A stretch of 64,000 nt of DNA from Rhabdophis nuchalis (GCA_039707465.1 CM077648.1:77500119-77564118); one strand, 5' to 3'. Numbered from the stretch's first letter, positions 25,219 through 35,997 are shown. The notes: generated by a model from the sequence alone, not told the origin. Made by a program: numbers and translations.

Positions 25219-25224
25219 CAACAA
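25165..25224. repeat. (AAT)n then (AAC)n microsatellite
   Basis: About 17 AAT units pass into an AAC run (to about 25240), lying between two R4/Dong-like 3' ends. Confidence 0.9.
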
Positions 25225-25239
25225 CAACAACAACAACAC

Positions 25240-25610
25240 TTGGTGCAATACCCGGTGATGCACAAATTGAAAATAAGCAGCGGAAAAAAAATCACAATAT
25301 ACTGGGACTTGCAAATCGAAGTTGAGCAACTGTGGAAGAGAAAGTTGTGTGTTGTCCTGATTGTGATTGGAGCCCTTGGAGCAATACCTAGGGGACTGCC
25401 TCGCTATGTGGAGGTTCTAGGTTTGCCGGACTTGAGCATTCTGACTCTACAAACGGCCACCCTGCTTGGAACAGCTTATATCCTCCGACGTTACCTTGAC
25501 AGTTCCTAGGTCCTTGGTTAGGAGTCGAGCTGTTGAGCTACCAACCAGCCCCAAAGGCTGTGAATCTCACCAAAGATTAGCCACAGAATACTAATACTAA
25601 TACTAATAAT
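25240..25610 (+). mobile_element. R4/Dong-like LINE 3' end c
   Basis: An 89-codon open frame (25240-25509) carries the end of the nuclease domain (IYWDLQIEVEQLWKRKL, VLIVIGALGAIPRGLPRY, LLGTAYILRRYLDSS). The N-terminal PD motif is missing, apparently by an internal deletion between LQIE and VEQLWK. The 3'UTR ends in CACAGAATACTAATACTAAT and AAT units. The 3'UTR differs from copy b, defining a second subfamily. Confidence 0.75.
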
Positions 25611-26107
25611 AATAGTTTTGGTTGCAGAAATGTCAGATAACTAAATTTCCCTCCCTCATAGCGAAATTCCCTCCCTCATAGCGAAATTAATCAGATTTAT
25701 CTTTTACCTTTTTTGTTTTTAATCAGATTTATCTTTTACCTTTTTTGTTTTTTCTCTACATATATATAGCAACTGAAATTTACACCAAATAGTTAAGTTT
25801 GATTTTAAAGGTAGGTTGATCTTTATCAGAAGCATAATTCTAATTACTCTGAGAAGAAACAAGGCATCACAGACTATCTTGTGAAATGGACTGTCTCTTC
25901 AGATATGTAACTCAACACATTATGTTTAACTTTGGCTCCTGCAAAGTTTGTCACCTAGACTTCCATTTGTCTAAGAATAGAGGCAGTATCATTCAGAGAG
26001 TTACTGTAGAAGATATATTTTTTTCATCAGCAAAAGAACTAAGGTTACTGCATGTAAGTACACATTTGTATAGATCTTAAATATGCATCTAGCATTTGTT
26101 TAGCTTC
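25611..26107. other. unassigned DNA with a short direct repeat
   Basis: Includes two short direct repeats (CCCTCCCTCATAGCGAAATT near 25648 and 25669; TTAATCAGATTTATCTTTTA near 25685 and 25720). Otherwise unassigned. Confidence 0.6.
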
Positions 26108-26518
26108 ACATGCCATCAGCCAGTCAATGCTGGCTGGCGACGCCCAGGGGAAGGGCCTTCTCTGTGGTGGATCCGACCCTCTGGAATGGCCTACCCCCCC
26201 GAACTTCGCACCATCACGGACCTTCGCCTTTTTCGCCAATCACTAAAAGCACACTTTTTCCACCTAGCTGGCCTAGCTTAGAGTTAGATTTTAGTCTATA
26301 TTTTAGCTTAGATTTTAGATTTGAGGATATTTTTAATGGATTGGTAGAGATTTTAATATTTTTAGTTCAACTTTTTAGCACAGGCTATCTAATTTAATTG
26401 TATTTTATCATTGTATTGTATTCATTGTTGTTGTCGTGGTATTTTAATTCCCTGTGCACCGCCCTGAGTCCATCCGGAGATAGGAGCGGTATACAAATCC
26501 AATAAACTGTAAACTGTA
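26108..26518 (+). mobile_element. L2-like LINE copy H, 5'-truncated 3' end
   Basis: Starts in the codons for PSASQCWLATPRG and continues through the C-terminus, with a frame break at a C run (about 26203). The 3'UTR has CTGTGCACCGCCCTGAGTCC, and the tail is CCAATAAACTGTAAACTGTA. Confidence 0.85.
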
Positions 26519-26651
26519 ACCATCATATGACAATCCATAACATTTCATTTTGGCTGAAAAAAAATCTGGACAATCGGAATATGACTACAAAGAAAACTCT
26601 AACTCTGTCTAATGTGCCGAGGTGAATATTTATAGCTCTGGGTTGAAATGA

Positions 26652-26773
26652 GGGGTCCTTGAGGCTCTCTGTGTTTTCTTGCAGACATTTTATTATCCAA
26701 AGTAGGTAACATAATCAGTTTGGGTAATGAAACATCTGCAAGAAAGCAACCAAGCTCAGAGAGTACCAATGAT
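26652..26773. repeat. Foldback repeat with imperfect arms
   Basis: Left words CTCTCTGTGTTTTCTTGCAG and CATTTTATTATCCAAAG reappear inverted on the right (CTGCAAGAAAGC, GGGTAATGAAACATC, CTCAGAGAG). The arms are about 55 bases each. Probably a foldback-type non-autonomous DNA element; no family is assigned. Confidence 0.65.
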
Positions 26774-27210
26774 CTCTCTGTCTAATGTTTTACAGCCCAA
26801 ATATGATTCTATTGGAACAGATAGGATACGGCTATTAAAGTGTGGCATATGAAAGTAGAAAAATTCTATCAATTTTTGTAGCTCATAGTGCATAGCCAAT
26901 GACTGCTGGCTGCCAAGCAATTTTAGGGCATCAACCTATTTTATATATTACAGCACTAAATTCCATTAACTATATTAGCTTCATTTTAGGTTCCTCCCAG
27001 CAGTTTCTGTCATCAGAAAGAGAAAACAGCATCCCACTTCAAGCCCTTTTGCATTGGAGTACAAAAGGAATGTGGCTTCTGGGATTACAGTAACACTGCA
27101 ATGCTGCTGTCACCGTGCCTCCTCTTGCCCTGCCACAGAAGCCTAGAGGCATCCCATGTTATTTGATCCCCTTTGTCAATTAACATTGTACTGACAGGAT
27201 TCAAGCTCTC
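26774..27210. other. unassigned intergenic DNA
   Basis: Nothing recognised. Confidence 0.5.
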
Positions 27211-27218
27211 CTTTAGTC

Positions 27219-27424
27219 CAGGGGTCTCCAACCTTTGCAACTTTAAGTCTGAAGGACTTCAGCTCCCAGACTTCTCCAGCCAATTTTGCTGGCTGGAGAA
27301 GTCTGGGAGCTGAAGTCCTTCAGACTTAAAGTTGCAAAGGTTGGAGACCCCTGCTTTACATAACATTCCAATTCTGGGAGCTGAAGTCCTTCAGACTTAA
27401 AGTTGCAAAGGTTGGAGACCCCTG
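27219..27424. mobile_element. Palindromic hAT MITE with a duplicated 3' arm
   Basis: The MITE proper is 27219-27353. A second copy of its right arm (27370-27424) follows after a 16-base spacer. The flanks are CTTTAGTC (27211-27218) and CTTTAGTT (27425-27432), a 7/8 match. They bracket both parts, so the arm duplication probably arose inside the inserted element. Confidence 0.8.
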
Positions 27425-27432
27425 CTTTAGTT

Positions 27433-28089
27433 CTATATGTTTTGCGTTGTCACCTGCACATATGAAAGGAGGAGTGTGTGTGGAAGAGCAGTTATTCACT
27501 GTTTTGACAAAATGCCAAGTAAAAACTTTATTTGCAGGAAGCTGTCAGTAAGCATTGGAAAGGACAATCACATGGCCGCAGCTGATTGCAGCAGTGTTGA
27601 AGCGGTTAACATCACAGTGCTGCTGAAGTGGCTATAACCTCCCTACATTTCATTCCCATGGCAATAATGGATCCTGGCTTTCTATAAGTTATCTCATTTG
27701 AGATATCTTGGCTGAAAAATATTTACCCAGTTGAAGATAACAAACAGGCAAAGAAACACGAGAGTTTTAGTAATACTTATATGGCCACCCATCTATTGGA
27801 AAGGGTGGCATGCAACAATCAATAAATGACTAAAATAAATAAAATAATCATTAGCTAAAACATATAACTATTATTAAAAGAGTATTAAAATGATAAGAAC
27901 TAAAGCAGGAAAAGAGAATAATAGAAGGAGAGGTGTTAATAATAATGGAGCCGCCCCATGAATTCACTCATCCCCTGGGGTCTCCAAGCCTGCTGGTATA
28001 ACCAAATCTTGAAGAAACTTCAAAAACTCAGGAATGAGGATGTTAACTTCATCTCTGATGGGAGAAGATTCCACAATGTCTATATGTTG
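27433..28089. other. unassigned intergenic DNA
   Basis: No recognised element. A 66-codon open frame at 27437-27637 has no motif I can name and I do not call it a gene. Confidence 0.45.
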
Positions 28090-28090
28090 T

Positions 28091-28092
<2 letters not shown>

Positions 28093-28133
<41 letters not shown>

Positions 28134-28190
28134 TATGTATCAAGACATACATACAGTATGTATGTATACATACACACACACACACACACA
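28093..28190. repeat. (CA)n / (TATG) microsatellite cluster
   Basis: A CA run (about 28094-28130), then alternating GTATGTAT and CATACA words, and a second CA run (about 28171-28190). Confidence 0.95.
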
Positions 28191-28281
28191 GATAGAGAAA
28201 TAACATATGTCTATGTCACACCCACATATATATATGTATATCATCTTTAACTAGAAGGTAGAGAAAATCTCAATGTTTTAC

Positions 28282-28461
28282 CTGTAGAGTGAAATAACTT
28301 TGTCTGGGGTCCAGAATAAAGGCATTTGGGGGAATGTGAAGCACAACCTTTCTGCTACCACTAGTATCTTGATACCCATCTGCCTTTGCCATGTCTGTGC
28401 AATTGCTTCCTTTTTGTAGAAAAATGTATTCATAATTGCTGGCCATAGTCATAAAAGAAAA
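28282..28461 (-). other. candidate protein-coding exon, 180 nt (unrecognised)
   Basis: On the minus strand a pyrimidine-rich tract ending CTTCAATTGCTAG (a plausible 3' splice site) precedes an open stretch of exactly 60 codons. It ends CTACAG followed by GTAAAAC, a good 5' splice site. The frame is phase 0 at both ends. The peptide has an unremarkable composition, a single Asn-Cys-Thr glycosylation sequon (SNCTD) and the phrase LHIPPNAFILDPRQ. I do not recognise a family. It lies outside any repeat I can identify. Chance is possible: no neighbouring exon was found on this strand. Confidence 0.3.
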
Positions 28462-28830
28462 CTAGCAATTGAAGATGGAAAAAAATGCATTCCAAATATA
28501 ACTGGCAACTAGATGATGGGCAGCATTGCTTTTCTATTTGCTGCTTGCTTTTCACTCCTAAAAAAATTGCCACCATGGTTCCTATTTGAGAAGATCATTC
28601 TGTCAGAATCAATTATATCTGTGCAGTGGACCATGTCCCCATCTGAATAAAGGGAAAGTTAATTAAAAAAGGTGTGATTACCGAAAAGAGAAAATTATGT
28701 TTTGTCAAACAACAATAAAAAGGCTATGTATTTTGTCAAAAAAGATGCTTTGCTTATTCCTGTTGCCATATGCCAACATTATGAGTGTGCATCTGCTGAA
28801 TATCTCATGAACATGTTTCTATTTCTTTAG

Positions 28831-28972
28831 GGCAGGAGATTTAAAAGCTTGTACAAATGATATAGTGATGGTTCTGGGGAAATGTTCCAATTTCTTTGAC
28901 AGTGAAACTTCAGTCCCAGACACTGAAATACAGATGATAATCAGTGGCTTGGTGAACCACTCCTGGCCTGAG
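28831..28972 (+). other. candidate protein-coding exon, 142 nt (unrecognised)
   Basis: TTTCTATTTCTTTAG (acceptor-like) is followed by a frame open for 47 codons (AGDLKACTNDIVMVLGK...SGLVNHSWPE) that ends at GAG/GTTAAG (donor-like). The peptide is not recognised. It is on the strand opposite to the candidate at 28282, so both cannot belong to one transcript, and at least one is probably chance. Confidence 0.22.
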
Positions 28973-29954
28973 GTTAAGTGGACCTGAATCAAGGAAGTTG
29001 GAGAAAGAGATGTGGCTAATTACCACATCTGGTATCTAAGCAATTGTTTGTTTATTCTGTTTTATGAGTAAAAATTGTGTATCACATAAAAGTCCAGGTT
29101 ATGGTAGTGGCAAATTACAAGTCATGCTGGATGCCACCCACAATTTTATTCTGTTGCAGCCTGTCTTGATAAAACCTTAGGCAATGTCTTGCCTTAGACA
29201 ATGTCATCAGTCATTCGATTCTTACGATTCCTGCCTGAAGCCAGATGTCATATTACCAGTCAAAAAAATTAGACTGCTGTATATTAATGCTGATTGAAGT
29301 TTCATTTAGAAAAGGAAAGAAGGATGGAAAGAAGCCTTTTTCCAGAATTATTTGTGGCAGAAGCATCTCTCCTCTTTATCTCTCAGCATTTCATAGAATG
29401 TAGATAATATTTTTGTGTTAAGATTTTAGTAGTCTCACTTTGGTTTTTATGTCTTACCGGTTGTGTATCTGTCAAGAGACTGAAGATGGAAATAAGATTG
29501 ACACCTGCAGTATACACACTAATTTGGAACAAGTCTCACTGAACTTCACAAGAACTTCTGAAAAGCCTCACAAAGGATAATGGGTCAAATGTTATTATTC
29601 TCTGCCTTTTGACCAGGTGGAAATGCTACTTGTGATTCTGCCTGAAACACCATGGAACTTCTGACTTAGGATCTGTTTTAGCAGTAGGAATGTTATAAAA
29701 GAAAGTCTTCATTTATTTTAGCTTAATCTATGTACTGATCTATTAGAATGATTAACTGGATAAAATAATTATGTAGGCAGTTTTAGAACAGGATGACTTC
29801 ACCATGAAGCTTGTTTGACAACAATAAACCATCTACATCAGCCTGATCCTGCTCTTCAGGTTATCATATCATCATCACACCCCCCCCCCCCCACAACAAC
29901 AACAAGGCTAGACATGATCAAGTTGTTAAATTAACCTACTGGTCACTATGTAAT
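28973..29954. other. unassigned intergenic DNA
   Basis: No repeat recognised apart from a C run at about 29879-29892. Confidence 0.5.
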
Positions 29955-30480
29955 AAATACACCTTACCTGTATCCAAAAAGCCATGGGAACATAAAGTGG
30001 AAAAAGTTACCGAAAATGAGATAGTGAAGATCCTGTGGGGCTCCTGTGGAACACAACACGCCAGATATCATGGTTGTTGAGGGCCAAAGCATACAGTTTA
30101 TTGATATCGCTGTACCAGGAGACGTCAGAGTCAAAGAAAAAGAACTGGAAAGAAAATCACAAAATATTGCGACCTGGCCATCGAAACTACACGGCTATGG
30201 ATAAAACATGTAACAGTCATACCCATTGTCATTGGGGCACTTGCTACCATGTCCAAGACCTTTACAAAACACATAAAGAAATTGAAGCTTCCTGCAATAA
30301 CACCAGCGGAACTGCAAAAAACTGCGCTACTAGGAACAACATACTGTATATTTTTAAGAAGATACTTGGTTGATACCTAGGAGGCTGGCAGCAACCCGTA
30401 TCAACCATTAGCACCAACCAATGGTATTTGTGACACATGTTTAAATGTTCAGTTGACTGAGTTTCATGCTTAATGAATAA
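29955..30480 (+). mobile_element. R4/Dong-like LINE 3' end e
   Basis: Starts ACCTTACCTGTATCCAAAAA like copy b (TTTACCTGTATCCAGAAAG) and carries the same domain with frameshifts: the PD motif at about 30062 (CACGCCAGATATCATGGTTG), then the IAVPGD codons and the ACCATGTCCAAG region. It ends CTTAATGAATAAAGTA at the border of a TAA tract. More decayed than copy b. Confidence 0.78.
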
Positions 30481-30481
30481 A

Positions 30482-30482
30482 G

Positions 30483-30540
<58 letters not shown>
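30482..30540. repeat. (TAA)n microsatellite
   Basis: About 19 TAA units directly at the 3' end of the R4/Dong-like copy. Confidence 0.95.
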
Positions 30541-31010
30541 TCATCATCTCTGAGTCCCCAAAGCACAGAGTATAATAGTGATGTAAATTATATTTTTTCC
30601 CTGCCCTTCTTTGAGTGGAATGTATTTTCAGAGAGGGAAGAAACTGAGAACAATACTTTCACTGTAAAAATAGGACATAGATTTTCAGCCAAAAATATAT
30701 CTTATAATGTGATTTTTCTTTAAAGATGCTTCCAATATTAGGGGCATACTATAAAGAACATACTTCAGTTCCAGATGGAAATAGAGCTAAATCCTATAAG
30801 AGAGGAAATCTTACTCTGCAGCTTCCAGTATGTAAATACTTGAGACATATACAGAATATATTTTGTAATGGTGAATATCTGCAAGGAATATGCCAAACGC
30901 CATCCCTTGGAGGTCTGCCACACAATGAAAAAAAAACAAAGACCCAGAGGCCTTTGTTTGTGAAAGATAGTACTTGTCGCCAGCAGGCCCTCTTATGGGT
31001 CTAAAGCAGG
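30541..31010. other. unassigned intergenic DNA
   Basis: Nothing recognised beyond a 92-codon open frame at 30726-31004 without motifs. Confidence 0.45.
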
Positions 31011-31016
31011 GGTCTC

Positions 31017-31071
31017 CAACCTTTGCAACTTTAAGTCTGAAGGACTTCAGCTCCCAGACTTCTCCAGCCAG
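31017..31071. mobile_element. Palindromic hAT MITE, left arm only
   Basis: CAGGGGTCTCCAACC and the following arm are present as far as TTCTCCAGCCA; the right arm is deleted. Confidence 0.75.
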
Positions 31072-31365
31072 GGGTCTCAAGTGATACAGAAATTTCACCT
31101 TGTCATGACACTATCTTTCCCATATCTACTGGTAGTTTCTTTTTAACATCTGCTTAGAGATCTTCCTTCCAATCTCTTTTTCAGAAAAAGGGGAGGATAG
31201 AAAAAGAAATTGTTTAAACAATTGTTTAGGACAAATTTGTTGTTAGGTGTGAAGTCATGTCCGATGCATCGCGACACCATAGACAACATTCCTCCAGGCC
31301 TTCCTGTCTTCTATCATTCCCTGGAGTCCATTTAAGCTCACGCTGATTGCTTCAGTGTCTCCATC

Positions 31366-33863
31366 CAGGGGTGGTATTTACTTACCTTCCCTACTGGTTT
31401 TATTTATTTATTTTATTTATTTATTGGATTTCTAGACTGCCCCCTCTCCCCGAAGGGACTCGGGGCGGTGTACAGGTAAAATTAAAAATTATCACAATCA
31501 ACAATATATATAAACTAAAACCGAATTAAATAACTCTCTGTACAAATTTATAAAAATTAAAAACTTAACCTTAAAACCAAATAAAATAATTTAAAATTAC
31601 AAACTGAGGCGGGAAGCATGGAATTAGGCCAGGCCGGCTAGATGAAACAGGTGGGTTTTGAGTTTCTGGCGGAAGGAGCGGAGGTCGGTGGTTGTTCTAA
31701 TGTCAGGGGGAAGGTCATTCCAAAGGGTCGGGCCCATCACAGAGAAGGCCCTTCCCCTGGGCGTTGCCTGCTGGCACTGCCTAGTGGACGGCACCCAGAG
31801 ATGTCCCTCTCTGTGAGAGTGAATCGGCCGAAGGGATGTATGGGGCAGGATACGATCCCGCAAATAACTAGGTCCTGTGCCATGGAGCGCTTTAAAGATG
31901 ATAACCAACACCTTGAAATGCACCCGAAAGGCCACAGGCAGCCAGTGCAGCCCGTGCAGGAGCGGTGTTACGTGGGAGTATCTAATGACTCCCAAAACTG
32001 CCCGCGCGGCCGCATTTTGGACCAGCTGCAGCCTTCGGGTGCATCTCAAGGGGAGCCCCATGTAGAGAGCATTACAGTAGTCTAGACGGGACGTCACAAG
32101 CGCATGAGTGATTGTGCGAAGGGTGTCCCGGTCCAATAGGGGACGCAACTGGCGCACCAAGTATTCACTATTTCCTGGAGCCAGCCTCGTGACACCTCCC
32201 AGGATGCCAGTACAAGCCAGGAGGGACACGGGTCCAATAAACATGTGGTAGCTCTCAGTCGCCTACCCAACCTGTCCATATCATCGGAAGTAACAGAGTC
32301 AAACTCCTCCCAGAATGGTTCCTCAAGACCCGCCTCCGACGTCCCCTCCAGACCACTTCCAGTGGAGACCAACTCGCTCCAAATCTGAGAGATTTTGTCC
32401 TGCAGATACTCCCCAAATTCCTCTGCTCTGCCCTGTAGAGGGGCTTCCACGGCCTCTGTTGAAGGAGGGAGCGGGTTACCCCAAACAGGGCGGCAGGGCG
32501 GTTATCTGTGGACGCAATAAGAGTGGCACAATACTGACATTTGGCCACTCTTAACGCCACAAGGTAAGTCCTCCAATGGGCTCTCACCTGTGTTCGGTCA
32601 GATTCAGAGCGTGAGGATCTCCACCTGCTCTCTAGGTGTCTCTTGTGGCGCTTCATCACCCTCAACTCCTCGGAAAACCAAGGAGCCTGGGTGGTTCGCT
32701 GCCGCAAGAGAGACCGCAAAGGCGCAACCCGATCCAAGGCCCCAGTGGCCGCACTATTCCATGCAGCCACTAAGTCCTCCATCCGGGCATGGGTCAGGGC
32801 TACAGGTAGTGGCCCAAGCTCCGTCTGGAACCTTTCAGGTTCCATCAGGCGCCTGGGGCGGAACTATCTTGGAAATTCCAGTTCCGCCTTCCAGTTTCAG
32901 TTCTGGGGAGTAGCGGCTGGAAAGTCGTGCCGGAGAAGTGAGTGATCTGACCATGACAGGGGTGTGATGACTAAATCCCCTACTCCCAGATCACTCCTCC
33001 ACTGGCCAGAGACAAAAATGAGATCCAGTGTGTGTCCTCCTTCGTGTGTGGGGCCCTGAATTACTTGAGTCAGGTCCATGGCCGTCATGGAGGCCATGAA
33101 CTCCTGCGCTACCTCGGATGTCTCACCTACCGATGGCAGGTTAAAGTCCCCCATGACCAACAGTCTGGGGGTCTCAACCGCCATCTCGGCGATCACCTTG
33201 AGGAGCTCGGGCAGGGCTGCTGATGCATAGCGAGGAGCCAGGTATACAATCAGCACGCCCAACTGCCTCCCTGGGCCCCACTTCACGCACAGGGACTCAC
33301 AACCGGTTACCTGAGGCACAGTGGTCTCTCTCAGCTCAAGACCTTCCCTCACAATGACTGCTACCCCTCCACCCCTACCTAGGGCCCGCGACTGATGAAA
33401 TGCACGGTAATCTGGCGGGCACATTTCCACGAGAGGAAGTCCTCCCTCGTGGCCCAACCAGGTCTCCGTAATTCCTGCCAGGTCCGGCTCCCCCTCCGAC
33501 ACCAAGTTGTTAATGAGGTGGGCCTTGTTGACAATGGACCTGGCATTGCATAACATCAGTCTCAGGCCCTGGCTCTGTAAGCCCTGACCACCTAGATTGC
33601 GGGGGTTGGGACATATGACCGACCGTACCCATCGGCCACGGTCTCCCACCGGTGATGAGATCAAATGTGAGCATGAGCACGTGTTTGCTTCGCTCGTATG
33701 TGCCAAGTCCACACATGAGCTCCACCTGCCGTGCGCGCTTTGCCTTAAAAAAAGGGGGGGCTTAAATGGGATGCCATAGAACCGGGGCGGGTAGATGGGA
33801 CCACCCGCAATTTCCACTACTGGTTTGTGTGAACCAGTCAGAACTGGCAGAATATCATCTCTG
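31366..33863. mobile_element. hAT element inserted in BovB and split by an L2-like LINE
   Basis: Short terminal inverted repeats CAGGGGTGGTATT (31366) and AATATCATCTCTG (ending 33863) flank about 82 bases of hAT sequence plus the L2-like insertion. The host flanks are TCTCCATC and AATTCATC, only a 5/8 match, so this is an old insertion. The words CCCTACTGGTTT and GTGAACCAGTCAGAACTGG resemble other hAT elements here. Confidence 0.6.
31401..33816 (-). mobile_element. L2-like LINE copy I with deleted RT core
   Basis: Flanked by the exact 10-base duplication CTACTGGTTT (31391-31400 and 33817-33826). Minus-strand order: endonuclease (33700-32900), linker (32845-32255), then a joint near 32158 where the RT C-terminus follows directly (QLRPLLDRDTLRTITHALVT to the stop at 31624), then 3'UTR and tail. 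The region with the polymerase signature YADDTQLY and everything from about NALLSE to RQLRPLL, roughly 0.9-1 kb, is gone. A rarely seen 5' end is probably kept at 33816. Confidence 0.9.
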
Positions 33864-33874
33864 AATTCATCCAA
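32897..33874 (-). pseudogene. L2-like endonuclease domain (chimeric open frame)
   Basis: The frame of 325 codons covers a well-preserved APE-type endonuclease: LMLCNARSIVNKAHLINNL, GITETWLGHEGG, LVMGDFNLPSVGETS, THEGGHTLDLIFVSG and SWSDHSLL, with the catalytic Glu, Asp/Asn and SDH positions visible. The first about 20 codons are not LINE protein: they come from the flanking hAT and BovB sequence, so no real start codon is identified. The frame ends at about 32897 by a small shift before the linker. Confidence 0.85.
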
Positions 33875-34324
33875 TCACCCCATTCTCTGTTGTCCCCTTC
33901 TTCTTTTGCTCTCAATCTTTTCCAACATTAGGCTCTTCTCCAGTGAGTCCTTCCTTCTCATTAGGTGGCCAAAGTATTTGAGCTTCATCTTCAGGATCTG
34001 GCCTTCTAAAGACCAATCAGGATTGATCTTTTCTAGGACTGACCAGTTTGATCACCTTGCAGTCAAAGGGACTCACAGGAGTCTTCTCCAGCACCATAGT
34101 TCAAAGGCCTCAATTCTTTGGTGCTCAGCTTTCCTTATGGTTCACAGCCATACATTGCAACTGGGAAAACCACAGTCTTGACTATATGCACTTTTGTTGG
34201 TAGGGTGATGTTTCTGTTTTTAATATACTGTCTAGATTTGCCATAGCTTTCTCCCCAGGAGCAAGTGTCTTTTAATTTCTTGGCTGCAGTTCCCATCTGC
34301 GGTGATCTTGGAGCCCAGGAAAAT

Positions 34325-34390
34325 TATTACTATTTATCAAATTTATATCCCGCACCTATCTCCGGATTGGACTCAGGGCGGATAGGACAA
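34325..34390 (-). mobile_element. L2-like LINE 3' end fragment (short)
   Basis: TATTTATCAAATTTATATCC, CCGGATTGGACTCAGGGCGG: the minus-strand 3' box of the family, about 65 bases. Confidence 0.65.
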
Positions 34391-35828
34391 CTACTAAGGA
34401 TTAAATTTAAGGATTAAACTGCACCACCTCTTTTAAGAGTAATAACTTTGTATTAAAATCCTTTTCAAACCCCTTATTTTTGGGGGGAAAACCACTAAAA
34501 GAAAACTGGAAAGTAAGGAATGGAAATTGAAAAAGAATGAAAAAGACCTGGAATTTTATTTACACTTTTGGTGATGAAAGGACAAATTTGAATTAAACTG
34601 TAGATAGACATTCCACAATCAAACCTTATACTAAGAATCTTTGTTGATCCTTGGATTCCTGCTTTTCTTCAATAAATTCTGTTGCTTGTTGTAAGAAAAT
34701 TCAGTCTGATGAAACTTGACTTTCAACAATGGGAGGTCTATACATCTTCACAGGTAAATAATATTCTGGAAAAGCTAGTGGGGCTTAAACCATCTCATAT
34801 CACTTGGAAGTAGATTGCCAAAACGTGGCTAGATTTATTAGCTGCTGTGTAAGTAATGACAAGAATGTTAAATGAGAGGTTGCTAAGTTACAAATCAGGT
34901 AAAATAAAGGCATATTACCAGATGTGTATAAATATTCTGCCTTAATTTCAACAAAAGGATGTAATGCAGCCTTAACCGAAGATGCTACCCCATAGTTTAA
35001 TTTATAATATGGATTTATCCCTTGCTCCCTGCTGGGCCTTACCTCCAGCTATATTTCAGGGAGGCATTACTGCATTCAAATCTTATTACAACGTATCATG
35101 TATGAGAGAAATAATGTCTAATACCCAGCATGGTTTTTTTTAATGGTAATACGCTTATCGCAGAAGCTCCTCCCAAGACAAGCTGTGCTGGCCTAGAGTA
35201 TGAGCTCCTGGCAAATACACACAAATCTTAATATCCCGACAAGGAAAACAGCTTCCTTTTTGCAAGTCTGTAGGACAGAGATGCCTTCGTATGCTCAGAT
35301 AATGTAGACATTAATCCACTGGCTGTGGGAATGGGATTTGAACTGTGCAAATTCTAGTTCAAAGGAGAAAGCTTTCTTAGTCATGATGTCTTTGTTATTG
35401 GTGTTTAACTAATACATGATTTAATAAAAACTACACGGCTCTGATTGGCTTACCAAATGGATTTGGATTCCTTGAAAAAGGCAGCTGGCACCACGTAAGG
35501 CTGATTGGGAAAAAGGCTCAGCATATTCAGGACTGAAAATCAACCCAGCTTTTAATATAGGCACCAGTCATCTGTCTTCCATTAGAACATAGTCTTAAAG
35601 GATAGCTAGTGGCACTAGCTTATAATGCAAGGCTATCAATATCCTTCATAGTTACTGACTTCTTGATGATAGTATCAATGCTGAGAATTTTAATTATTCT
35701 TAATTGACAATTTCTGCATCAGTCTATGAAATATCTTGACAATATACAGATCTCAAATGCTAAAAAATCATGAATAATTGTAATGCAGTAACAATCTTTA
35801 TGGTTAGTCAAATTCATGTATCGTAAGT
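34391..35828. other. unassigned intergenic DNA
   Basis: About 1.4 kb with no recognised repeat, exon or RNA gene. Confidence 0.5.
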
Positions 35829-35836
35829 ATCTAGAC

Positions 35837-35934
35837 CAGGAGTCTCCAACCTTTGCAACTTTAAGTCTGAAGGACTTCAGCTCCAAGAATTCTCCAGCCA
35901 GCTTTGCTGGAGTTGCAAAGGTTGGAGACTCCTG
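35837..35934. mobile_element. Palindromic hAT MITE, shortened right arm
   Basis: CAGGAGTCTCCAACC at the left, GGTTGGAGACTCCTG at the right. The centre and much of the right arm are deleted. Flanks ATCTAGAC and GTGTAGAC match at 6 of 8. Confidence 0.8.
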
Positions 35935-35997
35935 GTGTAGACAACTTGGATATCCTCTTTAAAGGCTAGAAATACAGGCAAAAGGAGGACTTAGGTG

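Larger units (their letters stand above)
31237..34322 (-). mobile_element. RTE-BovB LINE fragment, split by a nested hAT + L2-like insertion
   Basis: The two outer pieces (31237-31365 and 33872-34322) together make about 0.58 kb of the 3' part of BovB on the minus strand. On the plus strand the recognisable words include CCATAGACAACATTCCTCCA, GGCCTTCCTGTC, CTCTTCTCCAGTGAGTCC, ATTAGGTGGCCAAAGTATTT and CATACATTGCAACTGGGAAA. The 3' tail is TTGTTGTTAG (minus strand CTAACAACAA). BovB is common in squamates and known for horizontal transfer. The ORF is decayed. Confidence 0.85.

Noticed and set aside
24420..25224. Regular short repeats that might suggest a CRISPR-like array
   Set aside because: They are plain TAA/AAT microsatellites without spacers, in a vertebrate genome.
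28282..28972. One gene joining the two exon-like stretches
   Set aside because: They lie on opposite strands and cannot be spliced together.
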